A DNA stretch of 64,000 nt from Candidatus Thiodiazotropha sp. (ex Myrtea sp. 'scaly one' KF741663) (GTDB lineage Bacteria; Pseudomonadota; Gammaproteobacteria; Chromatiales; Chromatiaceae), in contig JAHXIQ010000002.1 in the NCBI GenBank assembly GCA_025655555.1, positions 496,001 through 560,000 of the forward strand. Reading direction: 5' to 3'. The position numbers were made by a program, and so were the translations under genes. Shown piece after piece: positions 38,501 through 47,577 of this stretch; position 1 is the first letter of the stretch, and each line of letters starts with the position of its first letter. The notes below the pieces were generated by a model that worked only from the letters and a program-made list of their open reading frames with translations, searched no databases and was not told the origin of the DNA.

Positions 38501-39379
38501 ATGCAGCCATGGCAGATCATCGCGGAACACATCGCCCAGGTCACCGGTACACCCTTCGACCCCCTGGAGCCCAGACATATCGGCGGCGGTTGTATCAACA
38601 CGGCAGTTCGTCTGATGGATGGGGGTCGTGGCTACTTCGTCAAACTGAACAGCGCCTCCCTGATCGACATGTTCGAGGCGGAATCCGATGGGCTCCAGGC
38701 CATGTCGGAGACAGAAACCATCCGGGTACCGAAAGCCCTCTGCAGCGGCATCGCCGACGGACAGTCCTATCTGGTGATGGAATATATCGACATGGGACAC
38801 GCCGGCAGGGACGGCAGCGCCAAGGCAGGCCGGCAGCTGGCCGAAATGCACCGGGCGAGTTGGACCAGCTACGGATGGCATCGGGACAACACTATCGGTT
38901 CAACACACCAACCCAATAGTCCAAACGACAGCTGGATCGACTTCTGGCGCGAGCAGCGGCTGGGTTTCCAACTCAAGCTGGCGGAACGTAACGGCTACGG
39001 CGGCAGTCTGCGCCGGGGTGGCGAACGCTTACTCGAAGGTTTTCACGCACTCATCGACCACCAACCCCAGCCATCACTCCTGCACGGCGATCTTTGGGGT
39101 GGCAACATGGCCTACGACCAGGCAGGCGACCCGGTCATCTACGACCCCGCCGTCTACTACGGCGACCGTGAGGCGGACCTGGCCATGACCGAACTCTTCG
39201 GCGGATTCGGTAACGCCTTCTATGATGCCTATCGGGAATCCTGGCCCCTCGAACCCGGATATTCAACGCGTAAGGTGCTCTACAACCTCTACCATATTCT
39301 TAACCATCTGAACCTGTTTGGGAGCGGTTATCTGGGACAGGCAAGTTCCATGATCGATCGGTTGCTGGCGGAGATTTGA
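38501..39379 (+). CDS. fructosamine kinase family protein
   Basis: 292 residues with an aminoglycoside-phosphotransferase-like fold: VKLNSASLIDMFEAESDGL holds the ATP-binding Lys and Glu, LVMEYIDM the hinge, LLHGDLWGGNM the catalytic Asp and Asn, and VIYDPAVYYGDREADLAM the metal-binding Asp. Such kinases phosphorylate ketosamines on glycated proteins so they break down. AAGGAGCGAGG precedes the start. Stand-alone gene. Confidence 0.93.
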   Translation: MQPWQIIAEHIAQVTGTPFDPLEPRHIGGGCINTAVRLMDGGRGYFVKLNSASLIDMFEAESDGLQAMSETETIRVPKALCSGIADGQSYLVMEYIDMGHAGRDGSAKAGRQLAEMHRASWTSYGWHRDNTIGSTHQPNSPNDSWIDFWREQRLGFQLKLAERNGYGGSLRRGGERLLEGFHALIDHQPQPSLLHGDLWGGNMAYDQAGDPVIYDPAVYYGDREADLAMTELFGGFGNAFYDAYRESWPLEPGYSTRKVLYNLYHILNHLNLFGSGYLGQASSMIDRLLAEI

Positions 39380-39519
39380 GTCGTCACAATCCGTATAGTG
39401 AAAAGAACTAAATATCAGGGCTAAAAAGTCTTCATCATAGACTTCACAGTTCATCGCGACGGCATAATCTGAAAGCAGGGCCAGGTAGATCATGCCCTGT
39501 TAGGCAATAAGAGAGATAT

Positions 39520-39858
39520 ATGAGTGACCTACCCAGTTGTGAAAAATGTAATTCAGCGTACACGTATGAAGACGGAAATCTTTTCGTCTGTCCTGAGTGT
39601 GGACATGAATGGTCGGCCAGTGAGGCTATTGAAAATGAAGTTGCCTCAGTAGTATTGGACTCAAATGGAAATCAGTTAACTGACGGAGATACGGTTGCAG
39701 TCATAAAAGACTTGAAAGTAAAAGGATCTTCGTCGGTGGTTAAGGTAGGGACCAAAGTAAAAAATATTCGCCTTGTAGACGGAGACCATAACATCGATTG
39801 TAAAATTGATGGTATCGGTGCAATGAAGTTAAAGTCTGAATTCGTAAAGAAGGCTTAA
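39520..39858 (+). CDS. phnA: PhnA/YjdM family protein
   Basis: 112 residues: an N-terminal zinc ribbon ([25 protein letters not shown], shortened: [12 protein letters not shown] then CPECGHEW) and a C-terminal SH3-like barrel ([19 protein letters not shown]). Named PhnA in E. coli but not needed for phosphonate breakdown; function unknown. It stands alone, followed by a palindromic repeat pair. Confidence 0.92.
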   Translation: MSDLPSCEKCNSAYTYEDGNLFVCPECGHEWSASEAIENEVASVVLDSNGNQLTDGDTVAVIKDLKVKGSSSVVKVGTKVKNIRLVDGDHNIDCKIDGIGAMKLKSEFVKKA

Positions 39859-39880
39859 TTTATTTGTAGTGATATAACAT

Positions 39881-39985
39881 GTAGGTTGAGCCGACGTAGG
39901 AGGCCCAACAATCCGCCCCCCTTTCTGAGGCTGGCTAATAAATATACGATAGAGATGTTGGGCCTTTTTCGTCGGCCCAACCTAC
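39881..39985. repeat. pair of inverted GTTGGGCC palindromic repeats
   Basis: GTAGGTTGAGCCGACGTAGG and the rest of the unit at 39881-39910 faces its inverse at 39956-39985, which reads TGTTGGGCC then GTCGGCCCAACCTAC. The two arms are separated by about 45 bases. The same unit occurs at 47347, 49259 and 49384. REP-like, possibly also a terminator for phnA. Confidence 0.8.
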
Positions 39986-40010
39986 GGATCTGATTGAACA
40001 GTAGGAAATT

Positions 40011-41099
40011 ATGTCGGATTTATTAAACACGTTATTCGGCGACTATGCCGTTATATTCGATCGGCTTGGCGTGATCGATTACGTTGTACTCTCAATCAAC
40101 ATTATATTGATGATCTATGCCCGGCGGATATTGACGCTGATATACCATGACAAAGTGAGCGGCAGTCGCAGTCTGAATCGTGTCCATGTCTTCAGGGCGC
40201 TGAACCTGTTAATCATACTCTCCTTCGGTTACTACCATCTCTACCTCCCTGTGAGTGAGCGTGGTTTCGGCCTGAAGTTCGTGTCCGTGTTTGTGGTGAT
40301 CTATTTGGGCTATCTGTTTGCGCATATTATCGGATACGTAGCACGCCGGAAATTCGGAAAAATGAGAGAGGTCAACGGCGTCAAAAAGAGTGTGGAGACT
40401 TATAACAGTCGCATGCTTGGTTTGTTGTCGGGCATTTTTATTTTCATCATCGTTCTGATTTCAATTGTCCAGATACTCGGATTCAGCGGCCTTCTGGAAG
40501 CGGGAGGCGTTATCGGCTTTATCGGCGTCTTTTTGGCTTTGACACAAAATGCCTGGGCACCGGATATATTCAGTGGACTGATTATCCTCAACAGTGGCAT
40601 GGCGGAAGAGGGAGATGTTGTCGAGATCTGTGATGACACACCTTATTTAGGCGTGGTCTACAAAACAAAAATGTTCCACACGGAAATACTCAATGTGGTG
40701 AATAATCATCGCATCATGCTGAAAAACTCAAAATTCAGAGAGTATACGATTCACAACCTTTCAAAGTTTGCCTCAGCAAAAGGTTTGCGCGAGAAGTTGA
40801 ATTTTAAGATTGGCTACGATGTTGAGGCCAACAAAGTTCGAGCCATGTTTGATGAGGCATTCCAGGCAGTGAAGAAAGATGCCGACTCCAGCATAGAGAC
40901 GCAATTCGAACTCGATGTAAGAATCAATGACACCGCTGATCATGCCGTTGATTGGGTGGTCTACTACTACACAAAAGATGTCCGTAACCTGATTAAAACA
41001 CGACAATACTTTCGTGAAGTGATTTGGGCAACAGCAAAAAAACACGGGATAGCGCTTGCCACACCGATGACCCACTCAATTATCAACCCGGCGACCTAG
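40011..41099 (+). CDS. MscS-family mechanosensitive channel protein
   Basis: 362 residues with four or five membrane helices (about 22-38, 65-80, 90-110, 138-155, 165-185). The pore-lining region and beta domain are GVIGFIGVFLALTQNAWAPDIFSGLIILNSG and EEGDVVEICDDTPYLGVV (shown in part), with the family motif VNNHRIMLKNSKFREYTIHN near residue 230. Probably opens on membrane tension to release solutes; MscS subfamily not determined. Confidence 0.85.
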   Translation: MSDLLNTLFGDYAVIFDRLGVIDYVVLSINIILMIYARRILTLIYHDKVSGSRSLNRVHVFRALNLLIILSFGYYHLYLPVSERGFGLKFVSVFVVIYLGYLFAHIIGYVARRKFGKMREVNGVKKSVETYNSRMLGLLSGIFIFIIVLISIVQILGFSGLLEAGGVIGFIGVFLALTQNAWAPDIFSGLIILNSGMAEEGDVVEICDDTPYLGVVYKTKMFHTEILNVVNNHRIMLKNSKFREYTIHNLSKFASAKGLREKLNFKIGYDVEANKVRAMFDEAFQAVKKDADSSIETQFELDVRINDTADHAVDWVVYYYTKDVRNLIKTRQYFREVIWATAKKHGIALATPMTHSIINPAT

Positions 41100-41275
41100 T
41101 GGCCTGATTAGAGCCTTCCTTGGGGTACGGTCTCACTGCACCATCTCAGATTACTGGCCCTAGTGGTGTTTCATTATTTGACCGTTGGCAGAAGAAGTAT
41201 GGAATAAAGGAGTCGAACTAAAATGATGGATAATGAATAAAAGGGGTCGGTGACAAATGATAATCTTTTATATTC
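41100..41275. other. intergenic segment at the left edge of the accessory region
   Basis: About 175 bases after the MscS gene without a supported gene. It leads into the inverted repeat at 41240. No promoter-like signal stands out. Confidence 0.4.
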
Positions 41276-41296
41276 TCAATTGTCACCGACCCCTTT
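41240..41296. repeat. perfect 17-bp inverted repeat, GGGGTCGGTGACAA type
   Basis: AAAGGGGTCGGTGACAA (41240-41256) and TTGTCACCGACCCCTTT (41280-41296) are exact inverse copies around a 23-base AT-rich loop. This motif resembles the mobile REP units associated with RAYT/Y1 transposases (inference from motif style; no transposase gene is present here). It cuts into the gene remnant at 41276-41398. Confidence 0.8.
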
Positions 41297-41398
41297 GTCC
41301 GCGATGAGAAAGGGCAGGGACTGGATCTGCTGAATGGCGGCCAGCGTGGCCTGTTGTTCTTCGGCGGAGAACTCCGCAGAGATAAGGTTCTGTGACAT
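41276..41398 (-). pseudogene. truncated 5' remnant of a hypothetical gene
   Basis: A proper gene start is visible: AAGGAG eight bases before an ATG at 41398, then MSQNLISAEFSAEEQQATL, AAIQQIQSLPFLIA. This resembles the beginning of a hypothetical family of about 120 residues that begins MSQNLISA and continues with LPFLI and a TPEERRALPKLGDKS-type segment. Here the reading frame enters the 41280 repeat arm and stops, so only about 35 family residues remain. The repeat has probably replaced the rest of the gene. Confidence 0.6.
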
Positions 41399-41470
41399 AG
41401 ATTGTCTCCTTGTTTCTGTCCGTGAAAGGTTCCTTGTCCACAGGCTACGGGTTGTATCCGATGTCGTCAT

Positions 41471-41940
41471 GACTGCCTGAGGACTGGCATAGGGTAACGG
41501 GTTCTATGGGAAATGCAAAACAGATCAGTTGATCTCGATATCAGGTGAGACCAAAGAAACCAGATAAGGGGGGTTGATTGTAGAGAGTCATCTAGTAAAT
41601 ATCTGAGTATTTAGCTAGGTGTGCAGTCAATCCATTCATGTATCATATGTACCCCTTTAAATCGACAGGAAGAAAAAGTACAAGATGATGAGAAAGGCAT
41701 CTATGTAGGAAAAAGACTACAGACAGTAGGGATTCAGTCTGGCATTTTAGAGTGTGAGAGGGAAAAACTACTAAAAATCAAGAGTATGGAATACCAAGGA
41801 TGCTCAAGTTTTAACAACGTATTCCAACGTTCGTGTCGGTGGCATATCCTAATCTCAGTGACGGCTAGATATTCACTGTTAGGTGCGTGACGCGTCTAGG
41901 ATCTAGCAGATTTCACATAATATGGTGTGGAGAAAGTCTT
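41471..41940. other. non-coding or decayed region inside the accessory segment
   Basis: About 470 bases, AT-rich. An 89-codon frame (41621-41890) is present but shows no family features or ribosome binding site and I do not call it. No repeat or RNA was recognised. It may be remnant sequence of a lost gene. Confidence 0.4.
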
Positions 41941-42081
41941 ATGAAGATATTGATCGTTGCATTAACACTAGCGTTTGCTAGCAGCATGGTGTTAGCTCAT
42001 GGTGGAGGTTGTCGTAAAAGCTCTCCTCCGGGGCAGTGCTGCCATATGGATAACAGTACTGGTGTTGTTCATTGCCATTAA
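41941..42081 (+). CDS. small exported Cys/His-rich peptide
   Basis: 46 residues: signal peptide (MKILIVALTLAFASSMVLA) and a mature part of about 27 residues HGGGCRKSSPPGQCCHMDNS then TGVVHCH, with four cysteines and four histidines. GGAG precedes the start at a suitable distance. The His-Cys-His ending resembles small domains with an HxDxxxGxxHCH-type pattern, which suggests a metal site. Function unknown; it could be secreted. Confidence 0.6.
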   Translation: MKILIVALTLAFASSMVLAHGGGCRKSSPPGQCCHMDNSTGVVHCH

Positions 42082-42235
42082 ACTTTAGATTGCGCCCGCA
42101 TATTAAGCGGGCGATTTCTCAATTATTAGTTAAAAGTGACGATAAAGGAGTATCTAAATGCATCTGCCCACCAGAAATCACCATACAAGCGAGCAAAGGT
42201 CGTTATACGCCATCAAACAGTAAAGAGTGAACAGT

Positions 42236-43297
42236 ATGCTTAGTGATAGAATAAAAAACTACAAGTGGCTAGAGGAAGACAGAGGGTCGAAGGTTCTCGT
42301 ATATATAACTGGCGATAGGCGGGGGATGGAGACTCAAATATCCACGGATGCACTAGAGTACTTTTCAGATCATCTTGATCGTATCGGTAAGGTCGAAAAA
42401 ATCAGTTTGATATTATATACGCAAGGCGGAGATACAATGGCCGCCTGGAGTTTGGTTAATCTAATAAGACAATTTTGTAAGACTTTTGAAGTAATAGTTC
42501 CTTCAAAGTCCCGTAGCTCTGGAACTATAATTTGTTTGGGTGCGGATTCTATCATAATGACAAAACAAGCAACTTTAGGACCTATAGACCCTTCAGTTAA
42601 TGGCCCGCTAAATCCACAAAACCCAAAAGAACCTAATAATCCAGCAGCAAGAATTCCTGTAAGTGTAGAGTCTATTCAAGGATTTATAGAGCTGGCCAAG
42701 AAGGAATTTGGTTTGAGTTCTGAATCTGACCTGAAAGAAATTTTGCTAAACCTTTCTGAAAAAGTCCATCCTTTGGTGCTAGGTAATGTTTATCGCACGC
42801 GCACTCAAATACAAATGGTTGCAAGAAAGTTGCTAAATAAACAGCTTGGTGAAGAGAATTCCGAGAAAATAGATAAAATAATTACATTCCTTTGTAGTGA
42901 CTCTGGTAGTCATGATTATGCTATATATAGAAAGGAGGCTAAGGATGAGCTTGGGCTAAACATTATCAAGCCAGATGACGGTCAATATTCAAGGATATCT
43001 GCGATATTTGAAAATATTAAAGCTGAACTTAAATTATTACAGCCGTTTAATGTAAACTTGGAGTTAGGTGGAAATACTAATTTGACCTACTCGTGTAGGC
43101 GGTTGCTTATCGAAAGTATTGAGGGCGGGACAGATGTGTATGTTACAGATGGTGAATTAATGAAAAAAACCATCGATATTCCACAGCCCCCTCCTTTGCC
43201 GCCTCTCCAAAGAACTGTAGTGGAAAATCAATCAGTCTTTGAGGGCTGGCGGCATGAAGAGTCCCCCCCAAATAATACAGATACTGGCGGTGCCTGA
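42236..43297 (+). CDS. SDH-type ClpP-fold serine protease
   Basis: About 353 residues. The ClpP/crotonase fold is visible as ISLILYTQGGDTMAAWSLVN, IVPSKSRSSGTIICLGADSI and ATLGPIDP, the last being the strongest mark of the serine dehydrogenase proteinase family; the catalytic Ser is probably in SRSSGT. The C-terminus is Pro-rich (PQPPPLPPLQ). No membrane helix, so probably cytoplasmic. Codon use and AT content differ from the neighbours, suggesting transfer. It overlaps the next small gene by one base. Confidence 0.85.
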   Translation: MLSDRIKNYKWLEEDRGSKVLVYITGDRRGMETQISTDALEYFSDHLDRIGKVEKISLILYTQGGDTMAAWSLVNLIRQFCKTFEVIVPSKSRSSGTIICLGADSIIMTKQATLGPIDPSVNGPLNPQNPKEPNNPAARIPVSVESIQGFIELAKKEFGLSSESDLKEILLNLSEKVHPLVLGNVYRTRTQIQMVARKLLNKQLGEENSEKIDKIITFLCSDSGSHDYAIYRKEAKDELGLNIIKPDDGQYSRISAIFENIKAELKLLQPFNVNLELGGNTNLTYSCRRLLIESIEGGTDVYVTDGELMKKTIDIPQPPPLPPLQRTVVENQSVFEGWRHEESPPNNTDTGGA

Positions 43298-43536
43298 TGC
43301 ATAATGACAGTCAAAATATTGTGAACTATGAAGGTGCTACTTCGAGTTCAAATGATTACTCTTCTAAAGAGACCTCATCAAGTCCAGAGAGCCTGCCTAG
43401 TCGTTTAGAGAATAGCGTAATTGTCGAGTACAAAGAGATTTATTTTTTTACCGATATCGCTGATGTTTCTCTCCATCAATTCAATCAATTCAACGGGGTC
43501 AGAGAATTCAACGGGGTCAGAGTAAATCTACTCTGA
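43297..43536 (+). CDS. small hypothetical protein, probably truncated
   Basis: 79 residues starting on the last base of the protease stop (TGATG), so coupled to it. Low-complexity Ser/Asn/Glu N-terminus (SSSNDYSSKETSSSPESLPS), then VIVEYKEIYFFTDIADVS. The last 16 or so residues are encoded by the GGGGTCAGAG repeat, which suggests the original C-terminus was lost. No family recognised. Confidence 0.5.
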   Translation: MHNDSQNIVNYEGATSSSNDYSSKETSSSPESLPSRLENSVIVEYKEIYFFTDIADVSLHQFNQFNGVREFNGVRVNLL

Positions 43537-43540
43537 CCCC
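43487..43540. repeat. tandem and inverted GGGGTCAGAG repeat
   Basis: Two 18-base direct copies (AATTCAACGGGGTCAGAG at 43487 and 43505), and GGGGTCAGAGTA (43513-43524) inverted as TACTCTGACCCC (43529-43540). It closes the accessory segment and matches the general form of REP units like that at 41240, though the sequence differs. Confidence 0.75.
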
Positions 43541-43603
43541 ATTTGTTACTTTCTTCATGTGCGCTGGACTTTCATAGGGTCTCTCTGAGACTAAGGCTGT
43601 GGT

Positions 43604-45079
43604 CTATTGTTGCATGGGTGGCTGTCCCCCCATGGCGCCTGGATTAAAAGGCTTGCCGTTGACAGTCAGTTGCCCTTCCTTGAACGCCATGTTGGTCTTA
43701 ATAAGTTGCCCTTCCCGCTGGAGATAGCCCTGTTCTGACAACATCGCCACTTGCTGCTGAAATTGATCCGCTGACGCTTGGCCACGCGCGCTGATCTCTT
43801 CGGGGGTGAGATCTGCATCTCTTGTCCCTGAAGGGAACGGGGGGTTGCGCAGCAGTTCCACGATCATTTTTTCCGACAGGGAGAGGTCGCCGGTAGCCTC
43901 CAGCTTTGACAACAGCATGAGGGGATTGGCCAGCATCTCGAGGGTTGCGCCGCTGAGTTTTGCGCGTGCTGCCAGTCTTGCCTCGCCATCGGGGTTGGCG
44001 AAACTGACCCGGTCAAAACTGACTTCCGGGTCGTTGGTGAGCAGGGTCTCGGCCTGCGCCATCAGGTCGTCTCGGAAATAGGCTTTCAATTCTTCGGCGT
44101 CGCCCTCCAACAGACTGGGATCGCTGTAGATGGACATGAATTTTTGATTGATCTCGGCCAGGGTGCGTGCATGCAGGTGCCTGAAAGACATGTCGAAGTG
44201 GACTGGACCGAATGACTCTTCGCCGATTAACAGATTCTCCATGCCCATCTTGGTAATGATGTCGAGGTGATCGCCTTGCAGGGGAAGGTCAACATCGTAG
44301 ACCAACTGCTTTAGGGTCACGGGTTCCATTTGATCATCGATGCCTGCCACACTGATGCTGCCGATGGAGAAGCGGGATGTGCCACTGAACATGTACGGCA
44401 GGTCTTCGAAGATCTGCTGTTGGTCAGCTTCGAAGACAAGGTCAGTAAAATTCATCTGACTGCCCTTATCTTCGGAGACCTCCAGTTTTGGCGCGAGCAT
44501 CCGCATGGTGAAGGACTTCATGCCGGGTGAGAAATCCATGCTGCCTTCGATGCCTTCCCAGGCGATGTGACCTTGTTGATCAGGAATCGGGGTGTCGAAT
44601 TTGGGGCTGCTGAATGTGGCTGTGCCACTGCCGTCGAATTTAATGACGGTGTGTTGTGAGTAGGGTGCTTTATCACCCAGGACTTCGGCAACCTCTGCCT
44701 TTGCTTCATTGTCCAATACCAGCTCGGTTTCGCTAATGGCGGCCGCGAAGGTGGAGAAGCCTGGGAAGGGCCCGTGCTGGATTCGGCTATGGAATGTCAG
44801 GGCCGGCACCTCGTCATGCTCTTCATCCGCTGGAGAAACCTGATTCGACATCGCGGCCGGCATCTCACCGAAGAGTGAGAGGGTGACGGTCTCCTCTGAC
44901 TCGAAAATACCCCGCTGATAGTCGCGCGCTACTATTTTTAAATAGGGTTGGGATGCTTCCAGGCTGCTGTATTGATCGTTGATCGTGGCCTCGACATTTT
45001 TCCCGAGGTACCAGGCGGAGCCGGTGTAGGTGACGGCGACCAGGGCGACGATAAGCGTCATGCTTGCGACTTTTTTCAT
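43604..45079 (-). CDS. YdgA-like DUF945 protein
   Basis: 491 residues with an N-terminal signal or anchor helix (MTLIVALVAVTYTGSAWYLG), then YLKIVARDYQRGIFESEETVTL, the DUF945 hallmark, and repeated beta-rich units to the C-terminus (MKEGQLTVNGKP-like AFKEGQLTVNGKPFNP). Periplasmic side of the inner membrane; function unknown. Length is near that of E. coli YdgA. Confidence 0.88.
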   Translation of the reverse strand: MKKVASMTLIVALVAVTYTGSAWYLGKNVEATINDQYSSLEASQPYLKIVARDYQRGIFESEETVTLSLFGEMPAAMSNQVSPADEEHDEVPALTFHSRIQHGPFPGFSTFAAAISETELVLDNEAKAEVAEVLGDKAPYSQHTVIKFDGSGTATFSSPKFDTPIPDQQGHIAWEGIEGSMDFSPGMKSFTMRMLAPKLEVSEDKGSQMNFTDLVFEADQQQIFEDLPYMFSGTSRFSIGSISVAGIDDQMEPVTLKQLVYDVDLPLQGDHLDIITKMGMENLLIGEESFGPVHFDMSFRHLHARTLAEINQKFMSIYSDPSLLEGDAEELKAYFRDDLMAQAETLLTNDPEVSFDRVSFANPDGEARLAARAKLSGATLEMLANPLMLLSKLEATGDLSLSEKMIVELLRNPPFPSGTRDADLTPEEISARGQASADQFQQQVAMLSEQGYLQREGQLIKTNMAFKEGQLTVNGKPFNPGAMGGQPPMQQ

Positions 45080-45311
45080 GAATCTTCCTTTTGATTGATT
45101 ACGTTGCGATCCGACTGGGGGGATGAGGGGCGGGAGGTGTGCCGCATCCGTGTGGCCGGTGATCGATGGGCGTTATCCTAGCTGTAACTGGGTGCTGATG
45201 CCAAATATGTGGGGTGTATCAGGATCTTATTTCTGATGAGCGGATGCTAAAGGCATCAAGCACAAGGCAGATAGCAGATGGTTAGGATGTTCCTGACTGG
45301 ATTGTCTTAAC

Positions 45312-45971
45312 CTATGACGGGCTGCACTCTTGCGTCTGGTCAGAGATGTCGTGGAGATCGTGTTCGCTGACACCGAGGATGGCGAAGATCTGCTTTTGTG
45401 CGGTCATCAGGATGCTGCGCTGCTCCTCTTCGTGGGGAATGCTCTTGGCGATGGCTACGGCACCCACCAGTGCGGCCAGGATCGCCCGCGACTTTTCGGC
45501 AACCGTCTCGCTGTCTGCCGCGAAGGGGAGCTTGTTGAGTTTGCTCAGGGCAGTGATACGGGTCTCCAGCATCTCCTTGAGGCTGAGGTAGGATTTCTCA
45601 TAGAGCTTCTTGATCTCGTCGTTGTCGCTGCCGATGTCGTTGAAGAGGATCGCCTCAGGGCCGGGTTCCTGGGGTTTTTTCGGGTCACGCAGGTTGAGAT
45701 AGTCAGTAACCAGGGAGGTCAGGTGCATGATGGAGAAAGGGCCTTTGACCAAGCGTCCTGCCCGGCTGCGCTTCAGGGTTTCGATAAAGGAGGCGTTGTA
45801 GAGCGCCTCTTTCGATTCGAAGTGAGCATAGAAGGCGCCATGAGTCATCCTCGCGAGTTTCATGATCTGGCCGATGGAGACCTTGTCGAAACCGTAACGG
45901 CTGAACAGTTCGGTGGCGGATTTCAGGATTCTGTCTTTGGATTGGAGCTTGTGCGCTTTGGAGTATGGCAT
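45312..45971 (-). CDS. TetR-family transcriptional regulator
   Basis: 219 residues. HTH in the first 55: RILKSATELFSRYGFDKVSI, then MTHGAFYAHFESKEALYNA, the recognition helix and TetR signature. The C-terminal ligand domain is not assigned. It is divergent from the FabF-type synthase gene, 92 bases apart, so it probably represses it or itself. Confidence 0.92.
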   Translation of the reverse strand: MPYSKAHKLQSKDRILKSATELFSRYGFDKVSIGQIMKLARMTHGAFYAHFESKEALYNASFIETLKRSRAGRLVKGPFSIMHLTSLVTDYLNLRDPKKPQEPGPEAILFNDIGSDNDEIKKLYEKSYLSLKEMLETRITALSKLNKLPFAADSETVAEKSRAILAALVGAVAIAKSIPHEEEQRSILMTAQKQIFAILGVSEHDLHDISDQTQECSPS

Positions 45972-46063
45972 CAGGGTTTTCCACGCAGGATGGTCGTAAA
46001 TATTATCTTGATCATATCTTGGCTCGGGCTAGTGTTTCCTTCAATAGTAAATTTGGAGGAGTT

Positions 46064-47332
46064 ATGCATTCGCCCATCGTGATCACTGGAATGGGAATCA
46101 TCAGTCCGCTGGGATGCGGAGTCAAGCCAGTCTGGCAGCGACTGACCGAAGGCCGTTCGGGTATCGCCCGTATCGACCGCTTCGATGTGGAGGATTTCCC
46201 CATCCGCATCGCGGGACTTGTACCCGGTGTGGAGGAAGATTCAGAAGCGGGATTCGATCCCGAAACGGTGATCGAGAAGAAAGAGCGCAAGAAGATCGAT
46301 CTCTTCACCCTCTATGCCCTGGCCGCCGCACAGGAGGCCCTGGATCAGGCTGGTTGGGTGCCGAGCAGTGAGGCAGATAAGCAGGCCACGGCGACTATTA
46401 TTGCCACCGGTATCGGTGGTTTTCCTGCCATCACCCAGGCACAGAAGACACTGGATAGTCGGGGTCCCAAGCGGATTTCTCCTTTTGTGGTGCCTGCCTT
46501 CCTGGCCAACATGGCAGCGGGCAATCTCTCTATCCGGTTCGGTTTCAAGGGTCCGATGGGTTGTCCGGTGACTGCCTGTGCTGCCGGCGTGCAGGCAATC
46601 GGTGACGGGATGCGCATGATCCGCTGCGGCGAGGCCAAAGTGGCTCTGGTGGGCGGTGCCGAGGCCTGCGTCGATCCGCTCTCTCTGGCAGGATTCAATG
46701 CCCTTAAGGCGCTCTCTACCAATGATGCGGCGCCGGAACAGGCCTCCCGTCCCTTCGACCGGGACCGTGACGGTTTCGTGATGGGTGAAGGTTCAGGTCT
46801 GATGGTGATCGAGACGCTGGAGCATGCCGAGGCCCGTGGTGCCAAACCCCTGGCTGTACTCAGCGGTTACGGCACAAGCGCGGATGCCCACCACATCACC
46901 TCAGGTCCTGAGGATGGCGCCGGTGCTGCCGCCTCCATGCGTACTGCGCTGGCGATGGCCGGGCTGGAGCCGGGTGACATTGGTTACATCAATGCCCACG
47001 CCACCTCCACGCCGGTGGGTGATCGGGCGGAGATTGCATCTTTGAGAAATGTATTCGGGGATCAGGCGGGGCAAGTACCGGTCTCCTCGACGAAGTCTGC
47101 GACGGGTCACCTGCTGGGTGCCGCAGGCGGGATCGAGAGCATCTTTACTGCACTGGCAGTGATGCATGACTTGCTGCCACCCACTCTCAATCTGGACAAC
47201 GTGGATGAGACCATGGCTGACCTCGATCTGGTGCCGAACCAGGCGCGTAGTCAGGCCACTCAGCACGCGCTTTGTAATGGTTTCGGTTTCGGCGGGGTCA
47301 ACGCCTCGCTGATTGTCAGCAAGCTGGATTGA
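46064..47332 (+). CDS. beta-ketoacyl-ACP synthase (FabF type)
   Basis: About 422 residues from the ATG behind GGAGGAG. Nucleophile Cys in VTACAAGVQAI (about 170), first His in NAHATSTPVGD (about 311), second His in KSATGHLLGAAGG (about 347). Condensing enzyme for fatty acid or polyketide elongation. No acyl carrier or reductase genes are adjacent, so it is an extra FabF rather than the one in the fab cluster; TetR beside it suggests regulated use. Confidence 0.93.
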   Translation: MHSPIVITGMGIISPLGCGVKPVWQRLTEGRSGIARIDRFDVEDFPIRIAGLVPGVEEDSEAGFDPETVIEKKERKKIDLFTLYALAAAQEALDQAGWVPSSEADKQATATIIATGIGGFPAITQAQKTLDSRGPKRISPFVVPAFLANMAAGNLSIRFGFKGPMGCPVTACAAGVQAIGDGMRMIRCGEAKVALVGGAEACVDPLSLAGFNALKALSTNDAAPEQASRPFDRDRDGFVMGEGSGLMVIETLEHAEARGAKPLAVLSGYGTSADAHHITSGPEDGAGAAASMRTALAMAGLEPGDIGYINAHATSTPVGDRAEIASLRNVFGDQAGQVPVSSTKSATGHLLGAAGGIESIFTALAVMHDLLPPTLNLDNVDETMADLDLVPNQARSQATQHALCNGFGFGGVNASLIVSKLD

Positions 47333-47346
47333 TTGTTTGATCATTG

Positions 47347-47377
47347 GTTGTTGGGCCGCCTGTATTGGCCCAACAAC
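47347..47377. repeat. GTTGGGCC palindromic repeat
   Basis: GTTGTTGGGCCGCCTG, then TATTGGCCCAACAAC; the arms pair over 11 to 13 bases. It lies 14 bases after the FabF-type gene stop and may act as its terminator as well. Confidence 0.75.
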
Positions 47378-47433
47378 ACTCATCAAATGAGCAAGCACGA
47401 ATTTTCTATATCGTGCATCTCACCTCAGCTATC

Positions 47434-47458
47434 GTAGGGTGCGGCCCTGCCGCACCCT
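47434..47458. repeat. GTGCGGC palindromic repeat
   Basis: GTAGGGTGCGGCCCTGCCGC followed by ACCCT: a near-perfect palindrome of 25 bases. Same family as 47555, 48139 and 35829. Confidence 0.75.
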
Positions 47459-47554
47459 CTCTTTATCTCATCCCATTGTCCATCAGCATTGCTTGAAGAC
47501 AGATAGGGCATAGTCACGTTGGTGTGTGCCTCTGTTTAGGTGATTATTCCCATT

Positions 47555-47577
47555 GGTGTGGTGGGGCCGCACCCTAC
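47555..47577. repeat. GTGCGGC palindromic repeat, diverged copy
   Basis: GGTGTGGTGGGGCCGCACCC then TAC: the right arm matches the unit GCCGCACCCTAC while the left arm is changed. Probably an older copy of the family. Confidence 0.6.

Noticed and set aside
41621-41890. 89-codon frame in the accessory region
   Set aside because: No ribosome site, no signal or domain, and unlike the cassette genes in codon style; treated as non-coding.
41240-43540. composite transposon or integron
   Set aside because: Flanking repeats differ from each other, and no transposase or integrase gene is present, so only repeat-bounded accessory DNA is claimed.
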